From Taklimakanibacter deserti (GTDB taxonomy: Bacteria > Pseudomonadota > Alphaproteobacteria > Rhizobiales > Aestuariivirgaceae): DNA of 64,000 bases. The stretch spans positions 56,736 through 120,735 of the forward strand of contig QORU01000021.1 of assembly GCA_003574785.1 (NCBI GenBank), in the 5' to 3' direction. Under the pieces are notes generated by a model. That model made no database searches. It was not told where the DNA came from and saw only the letters and a list, made by a program, of their open reading frames with translations. The translations under genes were made by a program, and so were the position numbers. This document shows, piece by piece, positions 22,909 through 31,795 of the stretch. The first letter of the stretch is position 1; the number at the start of each line of letters is the position of its first letter.

Positions 22909-25900
22909 TCAAATCCTCTCTGCCGCCGCATCGGCGATCGCTTGATGCGGCGAAGCTTCTGTACCGGAGACACGTTCCCGCCACTGCTCGATGACGGCGT
23001 AGAAGACGGGGACGAAGATGAGGGTGAGAACGGTCGCGGCAAGCATGCCGCCGAAGACGGCGGTGCCGATCGATTGCCGGCTCATGGCGCCGGCACCCGA
23101 CGCCTTGAGCAGCGGCACGACGCCCAAGATAAAGGCGAAGGCGGTCATCAGGATGGGGCGCAAACGCAAGCGTCCGGCTTCCGCAGCGGCATCGATGACC
23201 GAGAGTCCCTCCTCGCGCCGGCGCTTGGCGAATTCGACGATCAGGATGGCATTCTTCGCCGCAAGCCCGATGAGCATGACGAAGCCGATCTGCGAATAGA
23301 CGTCGATCTGCATGCCGCGCACCCAGATGGCGAACAGCGCGCCGAGCAAAGCCAGCGGCACCGACAGCAGCACCATGAAAGGCATCGACCAGCTTTCATA
23401 CTGGGCGGCGAGGATGAGGAAGCAGAAGACAAGCGCCAGGCCGAAGACGAGGGTCGCGATCGACCCCGCCCGGATCTCCTGGTAGGTGATGCCGGTCCAT
23501 TCAAAGCTGAAATCGCGCGGCAGGGCGGTCTGGGCGACGCGTTGCATCGCCGTGACCGCCTGGCCGGAGCTGTAGCCAGGCGCCGCCACGCCGTTGATCA
23601 GCGCGGCGCCATAGTTGTTGTAGTGGGTGACGACCTCGGGCCCGGTGATCGGCTTGAGCTCGCCCAGCGTGCTGAGCGGCACCATCTCGCCTCGGGCATT
23701 GCGCACATAGAGGCGCGAGATGTCGGTCGCGGCAGCGCGCGCATTCTCGTCCGCCTGCAAGGTAACGCGGAAGGTGCGTCCGAACAGGTTGAGGTCGTTG
23801 ATATAGAGAGAGCCCAGATAGATCTGCAGCGTGCTGAACACATCGGGCAGGCTGAGCCCCAGGAGCTTGGCCTTGTTGCGGTCGAGGTCATAGACGAATT
23901 GCGGCGTCGAGGTCGAAAACGTGGTGAAGAGTTGATAGGGATCGAGCTCCGGTTGCTTGCGCGCTTCGGCAAGGAGCGCCTGCGCCGCGTCGTTGAGCGC
24001 CTGGCTGCCGCGCCCGGCCAGGTCCTCGAGCTGGAATTCGAAGCCGCCGGTGACGCCCAGGCCCTGGATCGCCGGCGGCTCGATGGCGAAGACGATGGCG
24101 TCGGGGATCTGCAAGAGCTTCGGACGCGCCGCATTGACGATATGGGTCGAGGTGAGCTCGGCTCCCCGCTCGTCCCAAGGCTTCAGGATGGCGAAGACGA
24201 TGCCGGTATTCGACTGAGCCGCATTGGTGAGGAAATTGAGTCCTGTGATGGCGCCGGTGATCCACACGCCGGGCTCGGCTTCTATGGTGCGCTGCACTTG
24301 CTTCGACACCGCTTCGGTGCGGGCCAGTGATGCCCCGTCGGGAAGCTGGATCAATGCGAAGAAATAACCTTGATCCTCGACCGGCAGGAAGGTCGACTGG
24401 ATGCGCTGCGACAGGAGATAGACGGCGCCCAGCGCCGCGACGAACAGCATCAGGAGGGCGAAGCGCCAGCGCACGAAGACATGCACGCTTCTGGCATAGA
24501 AGTCGGCCAGCCAGTGGAAGCCGCGGTTGAACCAGCGGAACAGGAAGAACCGCGTCTCGCCGCGATGGCGCAGGAAGGCGGCCGAAAGCGCCGGGCTGAG
24601 CGTCAGCGAATTGAACGCCGAGATGCCGACCGAGATCGCCACCGTCAGCGCGAACTGGTTGTAGAGGAGGCCCGAGACGCCCGGAATGAAGGCGACCGGC
24701 ACGAACACCGCCATCAGCACCGCGGTCGTGGCGATGATGGGTCCGGTCACTTCCTGCATCGCCTTCTTCGCCGCGGCGAGCGGAGCCAGTCCGGCCTCGA
24801 GCTGGCGCTCGACATTCTCGACCACCACGATCGCATCATCGACCACGAGGCCGATCGCCAGCACCATGCCGAGCAGGCTCAGCATATTGAGCGAGAAGCC
24901 GAGCAGATACATGACGACGAGGGTGGCGATGAGCGACACCGGTATGGCGATGGTCGGGATGACCGTGGTGCGCCAGTTCTGCAGGAATATGAAGACGACG
25001 GCGATGACCAGGATGAGCGCTTCCGAAAGCGTCACCACCACATCGCGCATCGCCGCCGACACGAAGCGCGTCGTATCGTAGTTCATGCCCCAGGCGATGC
25101 CCTTCGGGAATCGCTTCGCCAGCTCCTCCATCTTCCGCGTGACCTGGTTCTGCAGATCGAGCGCGTTCGATCCCGGCATCTGGAAGACGCCGAGCACCAC
25201 CGTCTCCTTGTCGCCGAAACGGCCGGAAGACGAATATTGCAGGGCGCCGAGCTCGATCCGCGCCACATCGCGCAGGCGCACGATGGCGCCGTCGGCAAGG
25301 TCGGTACGCAATACGATGTCGCCGAATTGCTCCGGATCGGAAAGGCGCCCAAGGGCATTGACCTGCATCTCGAAGGCGGTGCCTTGCGGCGCCGGCGACT
25401 GGCCGATCTTGCCGGCCGCGACCTGTACATTCTGCTCGGCGATGACGTTCTGCACATCGACCGCGGTGACGCCCAATTTCGCCATCTTGTCGGGATCGAG
25501 CCACACGCGCATCGAATAGCGCCGCTCGCCGAAGATCTGCACATCGCCGACGCCCGGCAGGCGCTTGATCTGGTCGAGCACCTGCAGATAGGCGTAGTTG
25601 CTCAAGGTGACGGGATCGACCGATCCGTCGGGCGAGGTCAGATCGACGATCAGCACGAAATTGGGGTTCTGCTTGACGACGGTCACGCCCGACTGGTTGA
25701 CGAGCGCAGGCAGCGAGGAGGCCGCCTGCGACACGCGGTTCTGCACGTCCATCGCCGCGGTATCGAGCGAATAGCCGACCTGGAAAGTGACGGTGATCTG
25801 CGATGAGCCGTCATTGGAGCTCGTTGACGACATATAGAGCATGCCCGGCACGCCGTTGATCTGCTGCTCGAGCGGCGTCGTCACCGTGTCGGCGACGACC

Positions 25901-26064
25901 TGGGCGCTGGCGCCGGGATATTTGGCGCTGACCACGATCTGCGGCGGCGTGACATCGGGAAATTGCGCGACCGGCAGGAGGAAATAGCAGATGGCGCCGG
26001 CCAGCGTCATGATGATGGCGATGGCGGAAGCAAAGATCGGCCGCTCGATGAAGAAGCCGATCAT
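22909..26064 (-). CDS. RND-family multidrug efflux pump, HAE1 type (AcrB/MexB-like)
   Basis: This full-length pump has 1051 residues, the usual size for HAE1. It begins MIGFFIERPIFASAIAIIMTLAGAI and shows GIGLVVDDAIVVVENVER at about residues 400-417, whose Asp pair is the proton-relay site of transmembrane helix 4. RND repeats and porter loops follow, including ERRYSMRVWLDPDKMAKLG and PVEDQGYFFALIQLPDGAS. The late part has LIGLAAKNAILIVEFAK, with the helix 10 Lys. It exports drugs or other hydrophobic compounds using proton influx. It is the first gene of the unit, divergent from a TetR repressor whose tandem operators lie at 26363-26404. Confidence 0.92.
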   Translation of the reverse strand: MIGFFIERPIFASAIAIIMTLAGAICYFLLPVAQFPDVTPPQIVVSAKYPGASAQVVADTVTTPLEQQINGVPGMLYMSSTSSNDGSSQITVTFQVGYSLDTAAMDVQNRVSQAASSLPALVNQSGVTVVKQNPNFVLIVDLTSPDGSVDPVTLSNYAYLQVLDQIKRLPGVGDVQIFGERRYSMRVWLDPDKMAKLGVTAVDVQNVIAEQNVQVAAGKIGQSPAPQGTAFEMQVNALGRLSDPEQFGDIVLRTDLADGAIVRLRDVARIELGALQYSSSGRFGDKETVVLGVFQMPGSNALDLQNQVTRKMEELAKRFPKGIAWGMNYDTTRFVSAAMRDVVVTLSEALILVIAVVFIFLQNWRTTVIPTIAIPVSLIATLVVMYLLGFSLNMLSLLGMVLAIGLVVDDAIVVVENVERQLEAGLAPLAAAKKAMQEVTGPIIATTAVLMAVFVPVAFIPGVSGLLYNQFALTVAISVGISAFNSLTLSPALSAAFLRHRGETRFFLFRWFNRGFHWLADFYARSVHVFVRWRFALLMLFVAALGAVYLLSQRIQSTFLPVEDQGYFFALIQLPDGASLARTEAVSKQVQRTIEAEPGVWITGAITGLNFLTNAAQSNTGIVFAILKPWDERGAELTSTHIVNAARPKLLQIPDAIVFAIEPPAIQGLGVTGGFEFQLEDLAGRGSQALNDAAQALLAEARKQPELDPYQLFTTFSTSTPQFVYDLDRNKAKLLGLSLPDVFSTLQIYLGSLYINDLNLFGRTFRVTLQADENARAAATDISRLYVRNARGEMVPLSTLGELKPITGPEVVTHYNNYGAALINGVAAPGYSSGQAVTAMQRVAQTALPRDFSFEWTGITYQEIRAGSIATLVFGLALVFCFLILAAQYESWSMPFMVLLSVPLALLGALFAIWVRGMQIDVYSQIGFVMLIGLAAKNAILIVEFAKRRREEGLSVIDAAAEAGRLRLRPILMTAFAFILGVVPLLKASGAGAMSRQSIGTAVFGGMLAATVLTLIFVPVFYAVIEQWRERVSGTEASPHQAIADAAAERI

Positions 26065-26362
26065 CGCGCGCTCATGCGCTGGCGCGGGATGCGATAACGG
26101 GCCGGGCTGTGACGAGACATCGCATTAAGCCTTTCTCGGCGTGTGATCAGGAAAGTGGGCATCGGCTTTCCGTCCGATCACGCGCCAAACCCAAGATTCC
26201 GATCACGATCACTTCAGGTCGATCCGTCCTTGAGTGATCATGATCCCGGCGGATGATGCAGCCGCATGACGGCAGGACCTGGCAGCAGTGAAGCCTCGAT
26301 CCGCATTTGGCACCGGACCCAGACTGAGTTGTCGATCTGCACTTGAACGAGTCACCGGCTCA

Positions 26363-26404
26363 TGTTACTACTCAGTCACATACATATGTTACAGGTCAGT
26401 AACA
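26363..26404. promoter_or_regulatory. tandem TetR-type operators TGTTAC-N6-GTNACA
   Basis: Two copies of a dyad occur: TGTTAC-N6-GTCACA at 26363-26380 and TGTTAC-N6-GTAACA at 26387-26404, the latter extended to ATGTTAC/GTAACAT. Start-to-start spacing is 24 bases. They lie 37 bases and more before the TetR start and in the divergent pump promoter region, in a local AT-rich island. Confidence 0.65.
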
Positions 26405-26440
26405 TCTGTCAAGTTACTATTCTTTGCAAGCCGGAGAGAC

Positions 26441-27040
26441 ATGGCGCCCGGTGACACGACGAGCCTGAAGCCCAGGGACCGCATCCTCGATGCGGCGCGC
26501 GACCTCTTCCGCAAGCACGGCATCCGTGGCGTCGGCGTCGATGCCATCGCCAGCGCCGCCGACAGCAACAAAATGACGCTCTATCGTCACTTCGGCTCGA
26601 AGGACGATCTCATCGTCGCCTGCCTGCAGGCGGCGACGCGCGAATGGGACTCCTTCTGGCAAGGGATCGAGGCCCGCAACCCTGACGATGCGGCAGCGCA
26701 GCTCGAAGATTGGATCGACCGGGTGGCGGAGGGCATCAGGAGCGGCGGCGACTGCAATTGCGAGATTCTGTCTGCCGCTTTCCAATTGATGCCGGATGAC
26801 GGTTCGGCCCTCAAGGTCATCAATGAATTCAAGACCCGGCAGCGCGATCGCCTGGCGCGGATATGCCGCGCCGCCGGCATCGACGATTATGAGCTCCTGA
26901 CCACGACCCTCGTTCTCCTGATCGAGGGCGCACGCTCCAATCGCCAGAGCATGGGCCCCGAAGGCCTCTCCGCCCAATTCGCTTCCGTCGCCCATGCGAC
27001 GGTCAAGCTCTTCATGCAGAAGCGCCCGGTGAAGAAATAA
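26441..27040 (+). CDS. TetR-family repressor, likely of the RND pump
   Basis: This 199-residue regulator has the TetR HTH at residues 13-60 (RDRILDAARDLFRKHGIRGV, then VDAIASAADSNKMTLYRHFG). A ligand-binding helical domain follows, with a Cys-rich turn (GGDCNCEILSAAF). The ATG at 26441 has GGAGAG upstream. A longer frame to 26288 would run through the operators and is rejected. Its position opposite the pump and the tandem dyads point to repression of both itself and the pump, relieved by a pump substrate. Confidence 0.85.
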   Translation: MAPGDTTSLKPRDRILDAARDLFRKHGIRGVGVDAIASAADSNKMTLYRHFGSKDDLIVACLQAATREWDSFWQGIEARNPDDAAAQLEDWIDRVAEGIRSGGDCNCEILSAAFQLMPDDGSALKVINEFKTRQRDRLARICRAAGIDDYELLTTTLVLLIEGARSNRQSMGPEGLSAQFASVAHATVKLFMQKRPVKK

Positions 27041-27066
27041 GCGTCACTACGACTTATGACGGAAAA

Positions 27067-27600
27067 TCACTTGATCCGGGCATAGGCCTCGGTGAAGCCG
27101 ACCAGCGACATGGGCAGCGTGAACGGCTTCTTGTCCAGATATTGGAAGATGACATTGAGCTTGCCGCCATTGAACATGCGGTTGAGCAATTGGTCGGTTA
27201 TCGGGAAGCCGGCATAGCAGCCATTGGCGTTGCAGGTCTGCAGCGGATAGTTCTGCGCCATGTCGCCATCGACATCGACGGTGATTCCGGCGGGGAGGAA
27301 AAGGCCGAGCGGCGCCTGGATCATGGCCACGGGTTTCTTCGTGTCGGAGGGAACCCTGATGGTGACCATGCCGATGAGCTGGCCGGACTGGCGCACGAAG
27401 GCGCGCTGCTCGAGGGCGCATTCGAGCGGCAGGTTGCGGGCGGCGGCCGAGCAGGTGCTCGACCACGGGATGGGCTGCTTCTTGGGGGCGGCCTGGTTGG
27501 TCTGCCCGGTGGTCTCTTGCGATGCTGCCGCGAAGGCACCGGCCGCGAGCGCTGCCGCCATCATTAAGCACAGACTGCCCAAACGCACTAGCCGTCTCAT
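27067..27600 (-). CDS. invasion-associated locus B (IalB) family protein
   Basis: This 177-residue secreted protein has a signal peptide of about 25 residues (LCLMMAAALAAGAFAAA). The mature domain has the IalB pattern WSSTCSAAARNLPLECALEQ, the segment APLGLFLPAGITVDVDG, and paired Cys residues in TCNANGCYAGFP. IalB was first described in Bartonella, but homologues are widespread in non-pathogenic alphaproteobacteria, so no virulence role is implied. It ends 26 bases from the converging tetR stop. Confidence 0.8.
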   Translation of the reverse strand: MRRLVRLGSLCLMMAAALAAGAFAAASQETTGQTNQAAPKKQPIPWSSTCSAAARNLPLECALEQRAFVRQSGQLIGMVTIRVPSDTKKPVAMIQAPLGLFLPAGITVDVDGDMAQNYPLQTCNANGCYAGFPITDQLLNRMFNGGKLNVIFQYLDKKPFTLPMSLVGFTEAYARIK

Positions 27601-27746
27601 GATTCCTTGACCTCAATTGTCGATTGCAATGGCCCTATATGAGCCTGTTTGGTGAATTGACGCAACGGTCATTGCAGCTTGACAGCCGGCCCGTCTCACG
27701 GGAGGCTTGATGCACTCTGCAGCAACGGCTGGAGGATCCGCGGAAA

Positions 27747-28148
27747 ATGCTTGAGCTGACCCAGTCGGATTTCCATTCCCGCGTCGAGGCCAGCGTCGTC
27801 CTCGCCGTGGAATTCGCGCACCCCTCCTCACATTCCGCGGATCCACACCCACTTGCGGCACGCTTTCCGGACGTCACTTTCGCGCGGGTCGATCCCGTGG
27901 CCGAGCCTGGCCTTGCCGGGATGTTCGGGATCGCCGCCGCTCCCGCCTTGCTGATCTTCCGGGAGGGTATCGTCCTTTATCTGGAGCCGGGCGAGCATTC
28001 GGCCGAGCGCATGGCCGAACTGCTGGCAAGGATCAGCGCTCTCGATCTCGGCAAGGTCCGCGATGCGATCACCAAGGAGCGCGCCGAAACCTCCGTCCAT
28101 ATGCGGCGCATGTGTCCCGCGGCCCGGCGCGGTCCCTTTCAACAGTAG
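27747..28148 (+). CDS. thioredoxin-fold protein lacking the CxxC motif
   Basis: This 133-residue protein has the thioredoxin strand order: VVLAVEFAHPS, then PDVTFARVDPVAEPGLAGMFGI and AAAPALLIFREG, with the cis-Pro retained in APAL. Where thioredoxins have Trp-Cys-x-x-Cys it reads His-Pro-Ser-Ser-His, so it cannot be a dithiol oxidoreductase. A C-terminal tail holds a single Cys (RRMCPAARRGP). It may bind a partner rather than carry out redox chemistry. GAGGATC precedes the ATG weakly. Confidence 0.6.
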   Translation: MLELTQSDFHSRVEASVVLAVEFAHPSSHSADPHPLAARFPDVTFARVDPVAEPGLAGMFGIAAAPALLIFREGIVLYLEPGEHSAERMAELLARISALDLGKVRDAITKERAETSVHMRRMCPAARRGPFQQ

Positions 28149-28604
28149 TCCGAATCGGGCGGTGCGATCGCGCAACTGAGCATTTCGCAAATTCGCCCTG
28201 CGAAAGGGTCGCGCCCTCGACCGCCAAATCAATCCAGAAGAAACGCCCGGCTTTGGACCGGGCGCAAGTCTCCAGAGAAATGGGCAACGACATGGTCATC
28301 GCCGGGATCATGCATAGGGGCAAACTCGATGATTGTCTCGGGAAAGAAACTAACCCGGATACGACATATTTCTCAAGGCCCGCTCTTTGCGGAAGAGAGT
28401 AAAGCTGGTGCAGCAATGAAGCTTTTCATTGCTGTTCCTCCCCAGACTTGCGCCCGGCCCTAGAGCTGGGCGCCTTCTTTTCCACCCGCCGGCGAGCGCA
28501 TTGATTTCGCGGAACGCACAGAAAAACTAAAAGCTGCCCCTACAATATCTAAGCTGCTTGCCTGGCGCTTTCCGCTTATTGAAAAGCGAGACGAGACGGC
28601 ACAA
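28149..28604. other. gene-free region with three strong hairpins, possible small RNA
   Basis: Three perfect or near-perfect stem-loops occur. CGCCCGG/CCGGGCG at 28244-28264 is followed on the minus strand by TTTCTTC. CAGCAATGAA/TTCATTGCTG at 28411-28434 has a 4-base loop. GCGCCC/GGGCGC at 28450-28473 is followed on the plus strand by CTTCTTTT. The last may terminate the thioredoxin-like gene or an unannotated RNA. No convincing protein gene is seen. Confidence 0.4.
28450..28482 (+). terminator. probable intrinsic terminator
   Basis: A GCGCCC/GGGCGC stem with a 12-base loop is followed by CTTCTTTTCC. It reads in the plus direction, about 300 bases past the thioredoxin-like gene and 120 before cysE. 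Confidence 0.5.
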
Positions 28605-29531
28605 GTGACAGCCCAGATCCAGACGCTCAAGCCGGCCGGCGCCCCGGAGCAATCCTGGGACCTCGACGCCATTGTCGAAGAATTGCGCCTGTCGCGCGAG
28701 GTCGCCGACAACATCCGCCATCGCGGCGAGGTCCGGGAGTTGCCGTCGCGCGCGGCGGTCGCGGGCATCCTCGACGATCTCGCCGCGGCCCTCTTCCCCA
28801 CCCATTACGGGCGCACCGTGCTCACCGACGAGAGCATCGACTATTTCGTCGGCAGCAGCCTCGAGCGCGCCCTGACCAGCCTCAAGGAGCAGGTCCGCCG
28901 CGGCCTTCATTTCACCGCCGACGCCGATCCGCCGGTCGATGATCCCGAGGCGAAGGCTTTGGAGATCATCCGCTGCTTCGCGCATCGATTGCCGGCGCTT
29001 AGGGCGCTCCTCGTCAGCGACTTCCGGGCGGCCTTGCGCGGCGATCCGGCGGCGACCAGCATCGCCGAGATCCTGCTGTGCTATCGCGGCGTCACCGCCA
29101 TCATCCATCATCGTCTCGCCCATGCATTGCATCGGCTTGGCGCCCGCCTGGTGGCGCGGCTCATCGCCGATATCGCCCATTCGGCGACCGGCATCGACAT
29201 CCATCCCGGCGCCGAGATCGGCGAAAGCTTCTTCATCGATCACGGCACCGGTGTCGTCATCGGCGAGACGGCGATCATCGGCAGCCATGTGCGCCTCTAT
29301 CAGGCGGTCACGCTCGGCGCCAAGAGATTCCCGGTCGCCGCCGACGGCAGCCTGCTCAAGGGTGCGCCGCGCCATCCGATCATCGAGGACAATGTCGTGA
29401 TCTATGCCGGCGCCACCATATTGGGGCGTATTACCGTGGGGCGGGATTCGGTGATCGGCGGCAATGTCTGGCTGACCCACAGTGTGCCCCCGGGCAGCAT
29501 CGTCACCCAGGCTGAGGCCCAGAACGAATGA
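28605..29531 (+). CDS. cysE: serine O-acetyltransferase (EpsC type)
   Basis: This 308-residue serine acetyltransferase transfers acetyl from acetyl-CoA to L-serine, the first step of cysteine synthesis. The N-terminal helical domain spans about residues 1-180. The left-handed beta-helix follows, with hexapeptide repeats (IDIHPGAEIGESFFIDHG, then VVIGETAIIGSHVRLYQAVTLG and IEDNVVIYAGATILGRITVG). The catalytic His lies in DIHPGA and FIDHG. The N-terminus is longer than in E. coli CysE, matching the EpsC-type clade. It starts with GTG and no clear ribosome site, so a slightly different start is possible. Confidence 0.88.
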   Translation: MTAQIQTLKPAGAPEQSWDLDAIVEELRLSREVADNIRHRGEVRELPSRAAVAGILDDLAAALFPTHYGRTVLTDESIDYFVGSSLERALTSLKEQVRRGLHFTADADPPVDDPEAKALEIIRCFAHRLPALRALLVSDFRAALRGDPAATSIAEILLCYRGVTAIIHHRLAHALHRLGARLVARLIADIAHSATGIDIHPGAEIGESFFIDHGTGVVIGETAIIGSHVRLYQAVTLGAKRFPVAADGSLLKGAPRHPIIEDNVVIYAGATILGRITVGRDSVIGGNVWLTHSVPPGSIVTQAEAQNE

Positions 29532-29549
29532 CCGGCCTTCCGGGACGCC

Positions 29550-29626
29550 GGATACAGGGATTTGCAGGGATTATCAGGGAATTTTTGCAAAAAATTCTCG
29601 GGTTGAGCAATTTCAAAGAGTTAGCC
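29550..29626 (+). repeat. diverged repeat A (partner at 58203-58274)
   Basis: The block TTGCAGGGATTATC and, about 30 bases on, TTGAGCAATTTCAAAGAG plus TTAGCC have close counterparts at 58217-58230 and 58250-58274. The region is low in GC with GGGA-rich short repeats. It looks like non-coding repeat remnants of the kind seen near old insertion sites in rhizobia, but no mobile gene is present. Confidence 0.4.
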
Positions 29627-29972
29627 TCATGGATCGCGCCGAGCAGGGAATTTTGTACCCCTGCGGCCCCTATGCCGGCACGTCTTCCATGCTGATATTT
29701 CCCAAATCGCACGGTCTGGCCCACGCATGCAACAGCCAATGTAGAGCAGATGGGCAGGCCAAGATTGGTTTGCGGCCGGCTTTAGTTTTTCTCAATTGAT
29801 CGCCGCGGATCGACCGTCGACCTTTCGCCATCAAGGACGCTCGATCCGAAACTGTCGGCCGGCCTCGATGGCCGATACCGCGGGTGCCGCATCATGCACC
29901 AAGCAAGGCCGGATGCCGGAACCCTGGCCGGCCCAATGGGTTAACTCGAATTCGCTGAACCGGGAGATTTTC
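29627..29972. other. intergenic region before SsuA-type gene
   Basis: About 350 bases with no convincing gene. An in-frame extension of the binding-protein gene reaches back to 29796, but it is not signal-peptide-like. The region presumably holds the promoter for the transporter operon. Confidence 0.3.
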
Positions 29973-30947
29973 ATGTCAAGAGTCCGCCTGTCCCGCCGCA
30001 CGCTCTTTGCTCTGTCCGCCATGATTTCAGTCGGTTTGGGCGCGCCGGCCGAGGCGCAGGTCACTGAAATCACCCTCGATTTCGCGACCTACAATCCCGT
30101 CGGCCTGGTGTTGAAGGAAAAGGGCTGGCTTGAAGAAAGCCTCAGCCCCGACGGCGTTTCGGTGCGTTGGGTCCAGTCGCAGGGCTCCAACAAGGCGCTC
30201 GAATTCCTCAATGCCGGCTCGATCGATTTCGGTTCCACCGCGGGCGCCGCGGCGCTGGTCGGCAGGATCAACGGCAATCCGATCAAATCGATCTATGTCT
30301 ATTCCCGTCCGGAATGGACGGCATTGGTGAAGCCGAAAGGCAGCCCGATCGGCAAGGTCGAGGATCTGAAGGGCAAGCGCATTGCGGTCACGCGCGGCAC
30401 GGATCCGCATATCTTCCTCATCCGCGCCTTGGCGGATCACGGCTTGAGCGCCGACGACGTCGAGTTCGTGCTGCTGCAGCATGCCGATGGAAAAGCGGCC
30501 CTGGTGCGCGGCGATGTCGATGCCTGGGCGGGCCTCGACCCGCTGATGGCGTCGGCCGAGCTCGAAAGCGGCGCCGAGCTCTTTTACCGGAGGCCGGAAT
30601 TGAACAGCTGGGGCATTCTCAATGTGCGTGAGGCCTTCGCCAAGGAGAACCCACAGCTCGTCGAGCGGGTTCTCGCGGCTTACGAGAAGGCGCGCAAATA
30701 TGCGATCGAGCATCCCGAAGAACTGACCGCTGCACTCGTGAAGGTCGCGAAGCTGCCGGAGAACGTGATCGCCCGCCAGATCGAACGCACCGACATCAAA
30801 TACGGCGCCATCGGCGATGAGCAGCGTGAAACCATCCTTCAGGCCGGGCTTGCCCTGCAGAAGGCGGGCGTTGTCGATGCCAAGGTGGATGTGAAGGCGG
30901 CACTCGACTCCCTCATCGACTCGAGCTTCAAGCTTCCCGGCAGCTGA
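29973..30947 (+). CDS. aliphatic sulfonate/nitrate-type ABC transporter substrate-binding protein
   Basis: This is a 324-residue periplasmic binding protein of the SsuA/NitT family. The signal peptide starts MSRVRLSRRTLFALSAM and is cleaved near AEAQ. The mature part has LDFATYNPVGLVLKEKGWLEE, GSNKALEFLNAGSIDFGSTAG and DVDAWAGLDPLM, all family hallmarks. The ATG at 29973 has GGGAG upstream. The family binds sulfonates, taurine, nitrate or pyrimidine precursors. No monooxygenase gene such as ssuD is next to it, so the substrate is open. Confidence 0.85.
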   Translation: MSRVRLSRRTLFALSAMISVGLGAPAEAQVTEITLDFATYNPVGLVLKEKGWLEESLSPDGVSVRWVQSQGSNKALEFLNAGSIDFGSTAGAAALVGRINGNPIKSIYVYSRPEWTALVKPKGSPIGKVEDLKGKRIAVTRGTDPHIFLIRALADHGLSADDVEFVLLQHADGKAALVRGDVDAWAGLDPLMASAELESGAELFYRRPELNSWGILNVREAFAKENPQLVERVLAAYEKARKYAIEHPEELTAALVKVAKLPENVIARQIERTDIKYGAIGDEQRETILQAGLALQKAGVVDAKVDVKAALDSLIDSSFKLPGS

Positions 30948-30948
30948 G

Positions 30949-31794
30949 GTGAAGGTGGCCAGCATCGATATCAGGGTGCCGGCAGCAGCCAGCGAGACGC
31001 CGGCGCCGCCACAAGCAAAAGGACGCGGCGCCTGGCATGCGATGGCGCTGGGCGCGATCTTGCCCGTGGCGCTCGCCGCCGGCTGGGAAATTGTGGTCCA
31101 GGCGGGATGGGCGGAGGGCCGGCTTCTGCCACCGCCCAGCCGGATTGCCGAGACGCTCTGGTCCCTCGCTCAGGGCGGCGAGCTGCTTCAGCATATCTCG
31201 GCGACGCTGTGGCGTGTCGCGGTTGGATTTTTCGCCGGATCCGTCGCGGGGATTCTCATTGGCGCGGCCGCCGGATATTCGAAGGCGTTCCGCCGGATCA
31301 TCGATCCGACCATTCAGGGATTGCGGGCCGTTCCCTCGCTCGCCTGGGTTCCCCTCTTCATTCTCTGGCTCGGGATTTTCGAGGGATCGAAAGTCGCTCT
31401 CATCGCCGTCGGCGTGTTCTTTCCGGTCTATCTCGGGGTCACGGCTTCCGTGCTCGGCGTCGACCGCAAAATCGTCGAGGTCGGCCGGATATTCAGGCTG
31501 AAGGGTACGAGGCTCATCCGGCGCATCCTGGTGCCGGCAATACTTCCCAATGTCATCCTGGCGCTGCGCACCGGTCTTGGCCTCGGCTGGATGTTCGTCG
31601 TCGCGGCGGAGATCATGGGCGCCGCGCAAGGCTTGGGCTATCTTCTCGTCGACGGCCAGCAGCTGGGCAAGCCGGATCAGATCGTCGCCGCCATCCTCGT
31701 CTTCGCCGTGCTCGGCAAGATCACCGACGCGCTGGTCGTCGCGGCCAGCGCGCCGTTCCTGCGCTGGCAGGATTCCTACGAAACGGCGCACTGA
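30949..31794 (+). CDS. SsuC/TauC-type ABC transporter permease
   Basis: This 281-residue inner-membrane permease has about six segments. The coupling loop reads EVGRIFRLKGTRLIRRILVP and the preceding signature FRRIIDPTIQGLRAVPSLAW, both typical of SsuC-like proteins. It starts with GTG one base after the binding-protein stop and ends TGA, one base before the ATPase ATG. The three genes form one tight operon in the order binding protein, permease, ATPase. Confidence 0.85.
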   Translation: MKVASIDIRVPAAASETPAPPQAKGRGAWHAMALGAILPVALAAGWEIVVQAGWAEGRLLPPPSRIAETLWSLAQGGELLQHISATLWRVAVGFFAGSVAGILIGAAAGYSKAFRRIIDPTIQGLRAVPSLAWVPLFILWLGIFEGSKVALIAVGVFFPVYLGVTASVLGVDRKIVEVGRIFRLKGTRLIRRILVPAILPNVILALRTGLGLGWMFVVAAEIMGAAQGLGYLLVDGQQLGKPDQIVAAILVFAVLGKITDALVVAASAPFLRWQDSYETAH

Positions 31795-31795
31795 C

